Source of the DNA: Porphyromonas loveana
GTDB taxonomy: Bacteria; Bacteroidota; Bacteroidia; Bacteroidales; Porphyromonadaceae
Length of the DNA: 64,000 bases
NCBI RefSeq assembly: GCF_003096695.1
Contig: NZ_QEKY01000001.1
Coordinates: 62,001-126,000 of the forward strand
Direction: 5' to 3'
Position 1 is the stretch's first letter. Each line of letters starts with the position of its first letter. Of the stretch, positions 34,814 through 43,550 are shown piece by piece. The position numbers were made by a program, and so were the translations under genes. The notes below the pieces were generated by a model. It was not told the origin of the DNA and did not search any database. It saw only the letters and a program-made list of their open reading frames with translations.

Positions 34814-34821
34814 CAAAGATA
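34814..34821 (-). promoter_or_regulatory. Putative promoter of the RNA methyltransferase gene (-7 box)
   Basis: The minus strand reads TATCTTTG, an exact TAnnTTTG match, 81 bp upstream of the start. Confidence 0.45.
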
Positions 34822-35028
34822 CAACAGCTCGTTGCATTATTCTTCTCCGTACGTTTGGTGTGTTTTTCTGTTGATTATTATGGTGATAAGTGTATTAATC
34901 CGTATTTTTTGTGCACCTTTGTGCTGAAAAGTGGCTTATTCACTTTTTAGATTTGTTAGAAGTCAAGTGTAATGTATAAGAATGCATGGGTAACATGCAG
35001 GTTATTTAGACATCAAAGTTTAAAGCGT

Positions 35029-35622
35029 ATGAAGAAGAATTTGATTTTCTTGGTGTTGTTATTGAGTGCGATGTTTGGCGCATCGGCTCAGCGCGTAGCT
35101 CTTAAGAACAATTTGCTATACGATGCAACAGCCACTCCCAACTTGGCCTTAGAGGTTGGACTGGGGCCCAGAGTAACGATTGACCTGTTGGCGGGTGTGA
35201 ATCCGTTCAAGATCAGTAATGATCACTTCTGGAAGCATTGGTTGGCACAGCCGGAGCTTCGTTATTGGTTTTGTGAGAAGTTCAATGGCACTTTTATTGG
35301 TGTTCACGGACATGCCGGTCAGATGAACGTAGCCGGTATCTCTGTTCTACCAGTTGGTTCTATCCATCCGAAGTCTGATTTCGACGATGCGAAGTATCAT
35401 CGCTATCAAGGATGGTTTTATGGTGGCGGTGTGAGCATTGGTCGTCAGTGGATCCTTGGCAATCACTGGAATCTGGAAGCAAGTATCGGTGCCGGTTATA
35501 TCCATTTCGAGTATGACAAGTATGAATGCAAAGATTGCGGTCTGAAAGTAGGAATTGATAAGAAAGCGGATTACTTCGGAGTGACGCGCGCTACTCTCTC
35601 TCTGATCTATCTGTTCAAATGA
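35029..35622 (+). CDS. DUF3575 outer-membrane protein of a fimbrial locus
   Basis: A 197-residue protein with a signal peptide (MKKNLIFLVLLLSAMFGASA-Q) and a DUF3575 barrel-like domain (KNNLLYDATATPNLALEVGL at the start, ATLSLIYLFK at the end). The frame begins at 34972, but the ATG at 35029 places the signal peptide properly. DUF3575 and DUF3868 proteins usually sit next to each other in Bacteroidota fimbrial loci, as here (36 bp to the next gene). They are presumed to help pilus assembly at the outer membrane. Their exact roles are unproven. Confidence 0.85.
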   Translation: MKKNLIFLVLLLSAMFGASAQRVALKNNLLYDATATPNLALEVGLGPRVTIDLLAGVNPFKISNDHFWKHWLAQPELRYWFCEKFNGTFIGVHGHAGQMNVAGISVLPVGSIHPKSDFDDAKYHRYQGWFYGGGVSIGRQWILGNHWNLEASIGAGYIHFEYDKYECKDCGLKVGIDKKADYFGVTRATLSLIYLFK

Positions 35623-35657
35623 TTTCAAACTCATAAACACAAAAGAAAGAGGCTTTT

Positions 35658-37097
35658 ATGAAAAGAATAAAACTTACACTCATTACTCTCTTCGCTGCCA
35701 TCGCCGGGTTGGCTGCTCAGAATGCATACGAAGGAGTTATTTCTTATAATGCAGGACTCGACAAGGTCGGTAATAAGGTGATCCTCAAAGGTGCCGCAGA
35801 CCTGTCCAATATGAGTCTGAATACTAGCCAAATGCTTATCCTCACGCCCATTCTTCGTTCTGAGGATGGTACGAGCCGTGTCGAATTTCCTTCTGTGGTG
35901 ATCACAGGGCGCAACCGTACCAAGGCTCTCAAGCGCGAGATCGCTTTCAAGTCTGCACTGCCGCAAGCCTATAATGCTGCTCAGTATATGCGTCGTCACA
36001 ACGGTAAGAGCGAGGGGATTGCCTTAAACGGAGAGTGCCCTTATGCTCCTTGGATGATGAATGCCAAGTTGGTCGTTCGCGAGGAGGTGAGAGGTTGTGC
36101 CAAGTGCCCCATGGGATTGGGCGAAAACGCTATCCCGTTCACTCCGTTGTTCAACCCCGCCGAGGCTCCATACGTGCTGGCTCAGGTAACTCCTGCCGAG
36201 GAGGTGGAGAAGCACCGCGAGTCTCACTTCGATGCATACATCAACTTCAAGGTTGATAAGGCCGATGTGCTCAATGACTATCGCAACAACAGAGCCGAAC
36301 TTCAGAAGGTGCATGACTTTATCACTACGGTAAAAAGCAATGCGAACTACTCTGTGAATAAGATGATCATCGAAGGTTTCGCTTCGCCTGAGGCTTCAAT
36401 TGCGCACAATAAGTCTCTGTCTGAGCGTCGTGCCAAGAGCCTAGCGACAGTGCTTGAGAAGCAATACGGCAATTCGCTGCCTAAGGTGACTACCAAGTTT
36501 GGCGGTGAAGACTGGGCCGGTCTGAAGGCTGCTGTGGACAAGAGTGGCATCGCCGATCGCGACCGTGCTATGGAGATCATCAACTCTACGCAGTATGCCA
36601 ATGATGACTTGCGTGAGCAGGCTCTGAAGCAGTTGTCTTCTTATAAGTATATGCTTAACGAGTTCTATCCCAATCTCCGTCGCAACTCGATCACGATGGG
36701 TTATATCGTGCGTGATTATACGCTCGAAGAAGCTCGTGGAGTCATCAAGACTGCTCCGCAAGAACTCAGCGAAGCTGAAATGTTCCGTGTGGCTATGTCT
36801 TATCCCGAAGGTCATCCCGAACGTTTGTTCGCTTTGAATACGACGCTGAAGTACTTCCCCGCAAGCGTAACCGGTCGCATCAACTTGGCTGTGGCTGCAT
36901 TCAATGCTGGAGATGCACAGCAGGCGATCGCATTGCTCAGCCCCCTACAGGGTGAGAAGGGCGTAAGCAACATTTTGGGAGCGGCTTATGCTCGCATGGG
37001 CGACTTCCAGCGTGCCGAAGCATACTTTAAGAAAGCTATCCAAGAAGGAGATGCCAATGCTCAGCAGAATTTGGATTTGCTGCTCGGTAATAAGTAA
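35658..37097 (+). CDS. DUF3868 / OmpA-like protein with C-terminal TPR, fimbrial locus
   Basis: A 479-residue periplasmic or outer-membrane protein with a signal peptide (ending near GLAAQ). The N-terminal ~110 residues match DUF3868. The middle contains an OmpA-like domain (MIIEGFASPEASIAHNKSLSERRA), which should bind peptidoglycan, and the C-terminus holds a TPR (GAAYARMGDFQRAEAYFKKA). It links the fimbrial system to the cell wall (inference). It is preceded by the DUF3575 gene and followed by a terminator, so the fimbrial protein gene downstream has its own promoter. Confidence 0.85.
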   Translation: MKRIKLTLITLFAAIAGLAAQNAYEGVISYNAGLDKVGNKVILKGAADLSNMSLNTSQMLILTPILRSEDGTSRVEFPSVVITGRNRTKALKREIAFKSALPQAYNAAQYMRRHNGKSEGIALNGECPYAPWMMNAKLVVREEVRGCAKCPMGLGENAIPFTPLFNPAEAPYVLAQVTPAEEVEKHRESHFDAYINFKVDKADVLNDYRNNRAELQKVHDFITTVKSNANYSVNKMIIEGFASPEASIAHNKSLSERRAKSLATVLEKQYGNSLPKVTTKFGGEDWAGLKAAVDKSGIADRDRAMEIINSTQYANDDLREQALKQLSSYKYMLNEFYPNLRRNSITMGYIVRDYTLEEARGVIKTAPQELSEAEMFRVAMSYPEGHPERLFALNTTLKYFPASVTGRINLAVAAFNAGDAQQAIALLSPLQGEKGVSNILGAAYARMGDFQRAEAYFKKAIQEGDANAQQNLDLLLGNK

Positions 37098-37117
37098 TAG
37101 GTCATTCTGATTTTTGC

Positions 37118-37152
37118 AAGCTGCCCGGATCTTGGATTCGGGCAGCTTTTTT
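37118..37152 (+). terminator. Terminator after the DUF3868 gene
   Basis: A perfect 10-bp stem AAGCTGCCCG / CGGGCAGCTT with an 11-nt loop, followed by a T-run. It separates the two-gene transcript from the pilin-like gene. Confidence 0.85.
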
Positions 37153-37335
37153 ATATCCTTTCGGCGGTTCTGTTCTTGTCTTTTTGCGCTTTTTTGTGCA
37201 TCAAAAGGGTATTTTTGTGTGCTGATGGTGAATTTTGTGGTTTTTTTCGTGCCAAAACCCTTTGTGAATGCGGAAAAACGGGCATCTTTGCACCCTAAAA
37301 AGCAATCCCAACCACTTATTTAATACAATACTATA

Positions 37336-38778
37336 ATGAAGCTAAAGCTATTATTTGCAAGCCTCGCTCTGATGTGTTTGAGCATTGCTTGCTCCGACCA
37401 CCCCACACTCACCTACATCGACGAACCGGAACAGCCTGCTGATTCGGGCTACGTGTCCATCGACCTGCGCACCAACGAGCAGACGTCTCGAGGTCTGAGA
37501 GCTCACGATCCGTTGCAATCCGTTCGTCACATCACCTTCCTTTTCTTCCACGAGACGGAGTCCAGGCTTTTGTTTAGTCGCACCATGGAACCTACAAGCA
37601 GCCTCACCTTCGAACTCAAGATACCCAAACAAAACTACCGTTTGGCAGTCGTGCTCAATGCCGGTGATATCTATACAAAAGTTTTTCCCGAACTTCTCAG
37701 TCCTACTGCCTCCATCCTTGCTACTACGGAGGGGTTCTTGGATTCTTACCTTCTCATGACTAATGGTGGTGCCCCTGCCCCTGCCGATGCGGATCGTGCT
37801 GTCACCATGGCCAATGACCAAGGCTTGGTCACCCTCTCCTCTGCTCAAATCGTCAACAAAAAGACCGAACTGACAGATGAGAACCGCCTGAAAGTTCGCG
37901 TGGAGCCCTGTCTCGCACGCGTACTCGTCGTTGGTAAGCCCACCGTCCAAGGTGGTACTTATGAGTCCGACTCCACCTACTACGCTATTGATGTGGTGCC
38001 ACTCAGGATCTATCCTCTGCGTCATTTGTCCAAGCTGGCCAATGGTGCCAATGAGTTGGCCGGCGACGGATCTCTACCCCAGGACCGTTACGCGCTCAGT
38101 TGGGCTGAGGCGTCTCTTACAGCAGGTGCGACTTACTCAGATGTATATAAGTATGTCAAGGCTTCGCATTTTGCCAGTGCCGTAGTGGCAGCCAAGATGC
38201 AAGAGAAAAAAGAAAACTACAATCTCAATAGCCCTGCAATCTATGCCAAGGAAGTCTCTGTCGCTCCCACCTACTACTACACGGCCTATGTGCCGAGAGT
38301 GGTGCTCCGTGCGGTGTACGTGCCTCACGGCATAGCAGGAGTAAACCCGAAAGAGGGTTGGGTCGAATTCCAAGGTCGAAAGATGAGCCTTGCAAAGTTC
38401 AAGGGTTTCGTGGACGAACCTACTACTGCCGATGCGGCGTTGGCCGAAAGCATCCGGAAGGCGCAGACAGATGGCGCATTGGTCTTCACCTCAGGCTTTA
38501 GTAGCCACGGTATCAATTTCTATCATCAGTCGCATAACTATTACGCCATTCCCATTCGTCACTTCGATGACGATAAGGCTCCGAATCAAAACTCCTACGG
38601 ACGCTTTGGTCTGATCCGCAACAACGAATATCTCCTCACCGTCAAGAGTATTACCGGACCCGGATCTTCTGTTATCCCTGCCGTCTCTGCTACAGAGGCT
38701 GTGGAGAAAGACGGCTACGCCTCCGCTGCCATCACGGTGAATCAGACGACCGGACACCAACAGGATGTAGACCTGTAG
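37336..38778 (+). CDS. Type V pilin-like fimbrial lipoprotein (Mfa1/FimA family)
   Basis: A 480-residue lipoprotein with lipobox LSIAC (Cys 19). The N-terminal domain (SGYVSIDLRTNEQTSRGLR ... HITFLFFHETESRLLFSR) has the form of type V pilins, with arginines where gingipain cleavage could free the donor strand. The C-terminus (AAITVNQTTGHQQDVDL) resembles the donor-strand end of Mfa1-type subunits. It is therefore probably a fimbrial subunit rather than a soluble lipoprotein. It is not obviously FimA or Mfa1 itself, so no symbol is given. An anchor (Mfa2/FimB) gene is absent nearby. Two terminators flank the gene, so it is monocistronic. Confidence 0.75.
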   Translation: MKLKLLFASLALMCLSIACSDHPTLTYIDEPEQPADSGYVSIDLRTNEQTSRGLRAHDPLQSVRHITFLFFHETESRLLFSRTMEPTSSLTFELKIPKQNYRLAVVLNAGDIYTKVFPELLSPTASILATTEGFLDSYLLMTNGGAPAPADADRAVTMANDQGLVTLSSAQIVNKKTELTDENRLKVRVEPCLARVLVVGKPTVQGGTYESDSTYYAIDVVPLRIYPLRHLSKLANGANELAGDGSLPQDRYALSWAEASLTAGATYSDVYKYVKASHFASAVVAAKMQEKKENYNLNSPAIYAKEVSVAPTYYYTAYVPRVVLRAVYVPHGIAGVNPKEGWVEFQGRKMSLAKFKGFVDEPTTADAALAESIRKAQTDGALVFTSGFSSHGINFYHQSHNYYAIPIRHFDDDKAPNQNSYGRFGLIRNNEYLLTVKSITGPGSSVIPAVSATEAVEKDGYASAAITVNQTTGHQQDVDL

Positions 38779-38833
38779 TGAGTCGGAGGAGCTCTCCTTT
38801 TTCTACAGACGGCTCTGCCCTCCCTTACGATCT

Positions 38834-38876
38834 TGCCCCATCGCCCTGTTATGGCGGTGGGGCATTTGTTTTTTTA
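38834..38876 (+). terminator. Terminator after the pilin-like gene
   Basis: TGCCCCATCGCC (38834-38845) pairs with GGCGGTGGGGCA (38853-38864), with one G-T wobble and a 7-nt loop. A T-run follows. Confidence 0.8.
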
Positions 38877-38879
38877 CGC

Positions 38880-39060
38880 CTGACTTTTCGTGTGATTGTG
38901 GCGCCAATTCAAGTGAGAAAGACGCGCCATTTCTCTTTTGAAATGGCGCGTCTTCGGTGAAAAATATGCGCCAAATCGAAAAAGAAATGGCGCAAGTTCT
39001 TGTCGAATTCCGGCGCGTGATTTCACCGATTTACGGCCTCAAAAATATCTTTTTTGACCT
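38880..39060 (-). repeat. Dispersed phased-GCGC element, copy E (core, reverse)
   Basis: GCGC starts at 38901, 38924, 38946, 38968, 38990 and 39013, spacing 23-22-22-22-23. Units carry A-tracts such as AAATGGCGCG. The right flank (ACGGCCTCAAAA) matches the reverse of the block before the array in copies A and C, so the orientation is reverse. It lies between the fimbrial gene and DUF177. Confidence 0.7.
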
Positions 39061-39189
39061 TTGCAGAGAGAAGGTTTGCCCCATGATACGACTACAAGAG
39101 TCTCTTCTCGATGAGAGGAGATAGGCAATGGAGCACCGCTCCGCGGTATAAAAAAGTACGCGGTTGTTTGGAATCTCATTCTAAAACCT

Positions 39190-39197
39190 TACTTTTG
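39190..39197 (+). promoter_or_regulatory. Putative promoter of the DUF177-rpmF-fabH run (-7 box)
   Basis: TACTTTTG is a TAnnTTTG match 22 bp before the DUF177 ATG. Confidence 0.5.
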
Positions 39198-39219
39198 CAA
39201 AGTTTTTCACTTATGCGAA

Positions 39220-39774
39220 ATGGCACAACACGGAGGATATCAACTCAATCTGAAGTTGCTGTCGCAAGGCAGACACCGATTCGAATACGAATTGGATGGT
39301 GATTTTTTCGCACAGGCAGAGAGCTACGATATAGTCGGCGGAGCGATAAGCGCAGTCGTTGACTTGGAACGCAGCAGCGATGTATTCCATCTCACCATCA
39401 CATTGGATGGTGTGGTACGTACAGCCTGCGATCGTTGTCTCGAAGAAGTGGAGATACCCGTGAGCGAAGAGGTCAAGCTCGTAGTGCGATTCGGCGAAAG
39501 CTATGAAGAGCTGAGCGACGACCTGCTGGTGCTCCCTCTGGCGGAGGGTGTGCTGGATCTGGGGTCGCTCTTGTACGAATACTCCGAGCTGGCTCTCCCC
39601 ATGCAGCGTATGCACGAGGAAGGCGGGTGCAATCCTGATATGATGGATCGCATAGGGCACATCATGGCAGTCGATGCCACAGAGGCCGAGGGGGATGATG
39701 TCCCGGAAGCCCACGATGCCAGATGGGACGTGCTCGGTCAATTACTGGAACAAAAGAACAATTTAAACAAATAA
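39220..39774 (+). CDS. DUF177 (YceD) family protein
   Basis: A 184-residue protein of the DUF177/YceD family, widely linked with rpmF and 23S rRNA/50S assembly. Cysteines in TACDRCLEEVEIP and the downstream CNPDMMDRIG match the family's conserved cysteine pattern, suggesting metal binding. It ends 2 bp before the rpmF start, the usual DUF177-rpmF pairing. Its molecular role is not settled. Confidence 0.9.
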   Translation: MAQHGGYQLNLKLLSQGRHRFEYELDGDFFAQAESYDIVGGAISAVVDLERSSDVFHLTITLDGVVRTACDRCLEEVEIPVSEEVKLVVRFGESYEELSDDLLVLPLAEGVLDLGSLLYEYSELALPMQRMHEEGGCNPDMMDRIGHIMAVDATEAEGDDVPEAHDARWDVLGQLLEQKNNLNK

Positions 39775-39776
39775 AA

Positions 39777-39962
39777 ATGGCACATCCTAAAAGAAGACAG
39801 TCCAAGACGAGAACCGCCAAGCGGAGAACTCATGACAAGGCCGCTATGCCGACTCTGGCCAAGTGTCCCAACTGTGGCGCATGGCACATCTACCACACCG
39901 TGTGTGGCGAATGCGGTTATTACAGAGGCAAGTTGGCAATCGAGAAAGAAGTAGCCGTATAA
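39777..39962 (+). CDS. rpmF: 50S ribosomal protein L32
   Basis: A 61-residue ribosomal protein. The start MAHPKRRQSKTRTAKRR is the family N-terminus, so the ATG at 39777 is right and the 18 upstream codons of the longer frame belong to DUF177's 3' end. The C-terminal half has a four-cysteine zinc ribbon (CPNC ... CGEC), i.e. the C+ form. Confidence 0.97.
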   Translation: MAHPKRRQSKTRTAKRRTHDKAAMPTLAKCPNCGAWHIYHTVCGECGYYRGKLAIEKEVAV

Positions 39963-40016
39963 CGGCTGCCGACGCTCGATCATCGTCCTGCCGCGCCGAG
40001 TGGCAGTAAGAGAGCA

Positions 40017-40055
40017 AAAGAGTCCCGAGGAGTCATTCTTTGGGACTTTTTTTAT
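40017..40055 (+). terminator. Terminator-like hairpin after rpmF
   Basis: AGTCCC (40021-40026) pairs with GGGACT (40042-40047), followed by a run of T. It may partly end the DUF177-rpmF transcript before fabH. Confidence 0.6.
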
Positions 40056-40147
40056 ACTTTAGCACCCAAATGTAATCTTCACGGATGGGATGGTTGGGGG
40101 CTTTCCTGGTCAGCAACCTATCGCGTCTATTATGCAACACTTCGATT

Positions 40148-41155
40148 ATGAACAAAATAAACGCAGCGATTACAGCTGTCGGAGGTTATCTCCCTGAGGA
40201 TGTTATTACCAATGCCGATTTGGAGAAATTGGTTGATACCAATGACGAGTGGATCATGACTCGTGTAGGCATTAAGGAGCGTCGCGTCTTGCGTGACAAG
40301 GACAAGGGCGCATCCTATCTGGCCATACGTGCAGCGCAAGATCTCTTCGACCGTCACGGCATCGACCCCACAAGCATCGACGGCCTCATCCTGGCGACCA
40401 ATACTGCAGACTATCACTTCCCCTCTACAGCCAGTATAGTGGCACATGAGCTTGGCTGTGGTGACATCTTCACTTTCGACATGCAGGCTGCCTGTCCTTC
40501 GTTCATCTATGCTCTGGAGGTGGGGGCCAACTTCATTCGTTCGGGACGCTACACCAAAATTTTGGTCGTAGCGACAGAGAAAATGACAGCTGCGACCGAC
40601 TACCAGGACAGGGCTACCTGTCCGCTCTTCGGCGATGGCGCCGGCTGTGTCTTGCTCGAGGCTACAGAGGAGGAGCTGGGCGTTATGGATGCCGTCTTGC
40701 ACTCCAATGGCATCGGCAAGGATCACCTCATCATGAAAGCCGGAGGCTCGGCATGCCCTGCCACGCACGAGACTGTGGACAATCGCTGGCACTACGTCTA
40801 TCAGGAAGGACAAGTCGTGTTCAAGCATGCAGTCGTGGATATGTGCAACAGCTGCGTTGAGGTCATGGAACGCAACAACCTCACGCACGAGAACATCACA
40901 TGGGTGATCCCCCATCAGGCCAACCTCCGCATCATCGACGCCGTAGCTCGTCGTATGGGCGTACCCTATGAGAAAGTAATGGTCAATATCGAGCGATATG
41001 GCAATACAAGTTCTGCTACCATCCCCATCTGTCTGTGGGAATGGGAGCATAAGCTCAAGAAGGGAGACGTCCTTGTGATGACCTCTTTTGGAGCCGGATT
41101 CACCTGGGGAGCTGTCTATGTGAAGTGGGCATACGACGGCAGTACGGTTCGATAA
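40148..41155 (+). CDS. fabH: 3-oxoacyl-ACP synthase III
   Basis: A 335-residue KAS III that condenses acyl-CoA with malonyl-ACP to start fatty acid synthesis. The catalytic Cys is C116 (QAACPSF), with the His in PHQANLRI and the Asn in [11 protein letters not shown], so the triad is complete. The frame begins at 40085, but [17 protein letters not shown] at 40148 is the family N-terminus. It follows DUF177 and rpmF and precedes era and der, an order often seen in Bacteroidota. Confidence 0.96.
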   Translation: MNKINAAITAVGGYLPEDVITNADLEKLVDTNDEWIMTRVGIKERRVLRDKDKGASYLAIRAAQDLFDRHGIDPTSIDGLILATNTADYHFPSTASIVAHELGCGDIFTFDMQAACPSFIYALEVGANFIRSGRYTKILVVATEKMTAATDYQDRATCPLFGDGAGCVLLEATEEELGVMDAVLHSNGIGKDHLIMKAGGSACPATHETVDNRWHYVYQEGQVVFKHAVVDMCNSCVEVMERNNLTHENITWVIPHQANLRIIDAVARRMGVPYEKVMVNIERYGNTSSATIPICLWEWEHKLKKGDVLVMTSFGAGFTWGAVYVKWAYDGSTVR

Positions 41156-41172
41156 TCAACAGAAACGAGGAC

Positions 41173-41207
41173 AAGGGGCTGCTTTGCCACAATGGCAGCA
41201 GCCCCTT
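41173..41207. other. Hairpin between fabH and era
   Basis: AAGGGGCTGC (41173-41182) pairs with GCAGCCCCTT (41198-41207), and an inner GCCA/TGGC stem continues it. There is no T-run after it, so it may stabilise or attenuate the transcript rather than fully terminate it. Confidence 0.55.
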
Positions 41208-41227
41208 ATTCGTACACCATATAGCGC

Positions 41228-42133
41228 ATGGATAAGCAAACAGAAGGCACATCCCATCGTTCCGGATTTGTCAATATCGTCGGGAACCCCAATGTAGGCA
41301 AGAGTACGCTGATGAATTTGCTCGTAGGCGAGCGCATCTCCATCATCACCTCCAAGGCGCAGACCACCCGGCACAGGATCATGGGTATCGTCAATACGCC
41401 CGAGATGCAGATCGTCTATTCGGATACGCCCGGGGTGCTTCGTCCCAATTACAAGCTCCAGCAGGAAATGCGAGAGTTCTCGGAGTCTGCACTCGGTGAT
41501 GCCGATGTGCTGATCTACGTGACCGACGTGGTGGAAAAGGCCGATAAGAATGCCGATTTCCTCGCTCGTGTTTCGCGCATGGAGTGTCCTGTGTTGTTGG
41601 TCATCAATAAGATCGACCTGAGCGATCAGGCTGCATTGGAAAAGCTCGTGGAGGAGTGGCGCAGCGTCCTACCCCATGCGGAGATACATCCCATCTCAGC
41701 GACCAACAACTTCAACGTGGGACTCCTCCAGCGCCGCATCGAGAGTCTGATACCGCCTTCCCCCCCCTACTTCGAGAAGGATGCGCTCACGGACAAGCCG
41801 GCACGCTTCTTCGTGACGGAGATTATCCGAGAGAAAATCCTCCTATACTATCAGAAGGAGATTCCCTATGCTTCGGAGGTTGTGGTAGAAGAGTTCAAGG
41901 AGGAGAAGTCGATCATCCGTATTCGGGCGTTGATCATTGTCGAGCGCGATTCGCAGAAGGGAATCATCATCGGCCCCAAAGGAGTGGCCATCAAGCGCGT
42001 CGGCTCTATGGCTCGGCGCGATCTGGAGCGTTTCTTTGAGAAAAAAATCTATCTGGAGATGTTCGTCAAGGTGGAGAAAGATTGGCGCAACAGGGACAAT
42101 CTCCTTCGCTCATTTGGCTATCAGCTCGATTAA
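41228..42133 (+). CDS. era: GTPase Era
   Basis: A 301-residue GTPase that binds 16S rRNA and assists 30S maturation. G1 is GNPNVGKST (20-28), G3 DTPGVLRPN, and G4 NKID. The C-terminal KH domain carries KGIIIGPKGVAIKRVGSMAR, the RNA-binding loop. It lies between fabH and der. Confidence 0.97.
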   Translation: MDKQTEGTSHRSGFVNIVGNPNVGKSTLMNLLVGERISIITSKAQTTRHRIMGIVNTPEMQIVYSDTPGVLRPNYKLQQEMREFSESALGDADVLIYVTDVVEKADKNADFLARVSRMECPVLLVINKIDLSDQAALEKLVEEWRSVLPHAEIHPISATNNFNVGLLQRRIESLIPPSPPYFEKDALTDKPARFFVTEIIREKILLYYQKEIPYASEVVVEEFKEEKSIIRIRALIIVERDSQKGIIIGPKGVAIKRVGSMARRDLERFFEKKIYLEMFVKVEKDWRNRDNLLRSFGYQLD

Positions 42134-42189
42134 TTTCGAGAAGCAACATCACGGAACAACCATCTACAATACACTATTAAGTACAGAAT

Positions 42190-43503
42190 ATGGGAGCATT
42201 AGTCGCCATCGTCGGCCGCCCGAATGTGGGTAAGAGTACGCTTTTCAACCGTCTGACACAGAGTCGGCAGGCCATCGTGGCCGAAGAAGCCGGCACTACG
42301 CGCGACAGACAGTACGGTCTGGTCCACTGGAATGGTCGCGAATTCTCCATCGTCGATACGGGTGGTTGGGTCGTCAACTCCGAGGATGTTTTCGAGGAAG
42401 AGATCAACAAGCAAGTACACATAGCAGTGGAAGAAGCCGACGTGGTGCTTTTCCTCGTGGACAACCAGACGGGTATCGTTTCGTTGGATGAGCAGGTCGC
42501 CGAAATCCTGCGCAGAAGCAAGAAACCCGTAGTCCTCGTAGCGAACAAAGTGGACAATACCGAGGACTATTATTCGTCTTCGGAGTTCTACTCTTTCGGT
42601 CTGGGCGATCCATATTGTGTGGCTGCTGTGAGTGGCTCCGGCACGGGCGATTTGTTGGATAGGGTGCTGGAACTTCTGCCCGAGGAGGGTGCTCCGTCCG
42701 AGTTGGAGGAGTCGGTTCCCCGCATTGCCATCGTAGGCCGTCCCAATGCCGGCAAGAGTTCTCTGCTGAATGCTTTCATCGGAGAAGATCGCTTCATCGT
42801 CACGGATATAGCCGGTACCACGCGCGACTCCATATATACGCGCTACGATAAGTTCGGATTCAACTTCTATCTCGTCGATACTGCTGGTATCCGCAAGAAG
42901 GGGAAGGTCAATGAAGACTTGGAGTACTATTCCGTTATCCGCTCCATCCGTGCCATCGAAAATTCAGATGTGTGCGTCCTGATGATTGATGCCACACGCG
43001 GAATCGAGGCACAGGACCTGAATATCTTCCAGATCATCCAGCGCAATAGCAAAGGGCTGGTCGTATGTGTGAATAAATGGGACCTTGTGGAGGACAAGAG
43101 CCAGATCGTGATCAAAACTTTTGAGAACGCCATTCGGCAGCGTTTTGCACCATTCACCGATTTCCCCATCCTATTTATATCGGCGATGACCAAGCAGCGT
43201 ATTTTCAAAGTGCTGGAGACGGTCAATCAAGTCTATGCACGCCGCTCCACGCGCGTGCCCACTCACAAACTCAATGAGGTGATGCTTCCCATCATCGAAG
43301 CGACACCACCTCCCGCCACTAAGGGCAAGTATATCAAGATCAAGTACGTGATGCAGTTGCCTACGGCGGTGCCTTCATTTGCTTTTTTCGCCAATCTGCC
43401 TCAGTGGGTGAAAGAGCCGTATAAGCGTTTCTTGGAGAATCAAATACGTGAGCACTGGGACTTCTGCGGCACACCCATCAATATCTTTATCCGCGAGAAG
43501 TAA
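42190..43503 (+). CDS. der: Ribosome-assembly GTPase Der (EngA)
   Basis: A 437-residue protein with two tandem GTPase domains: GRPNVGKST near residue 9 and GRPNAGKSS near residue 180, each with its own G3 and NKxD (VANKVDN, CVNKWDL). The C-terminal KH-like domain follows (residues 350-437). It acts in 50S subunit assembly. It lies 56 bp after era. Confidence 0.98.
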   Translation: MGALVAIVGRPNVGKSTLFNRLTQSRQAIVAEEAGTTRDRQYGLVHWNGREFSIVDTGGWVVNSEDVFEEEINKQVHIAVEEADVVLFLVDNQTGIVSLDEQVAEILRRSKKPVVLVANKVDNTEDYYSSSEFYSFGLGDPYCVAAVSGSGTGDLLDRVLELLPEEGAPSELEESVPRIAIVGRPNAGKSSLLNAFIGEDRFIVTDIAGTTRDSIYTRYDKFGFNFYLVDTAGIRKKGKVNEDLEYYSVIRSIRAIENSDVCVLMIDATRGIEAQDLNIFQIIQRNSKGLVVCVNKWDLVEDKSQIVIKTFENAIRQRFAPFTDFPILFISAMTKQRIFKVLETVNQVYARRSTRVPTHKLNEVMLPIIEATPPPATKGKYIKIKYVMQLPTAVPSFAFFANLPQWVKEPYKRFLENQIREHWDFCGTPINIFIREK

Positions 43504-43550
43504 ACAGTCTCATGACTGACGGACTGTAAACAAAGAAGAATACTAACGAT

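Noticed and set aside
34747-34950. Short plus-strand frame after the RNA methyltransferase promoter
   Set aside because: No domain, no clear promoter or start context; probably leader of the DUF3575 gene.
40130-41050. Minus-strand frame of 306 codons opposite fabH
   Set aside because: Antisense to fabH, without features.
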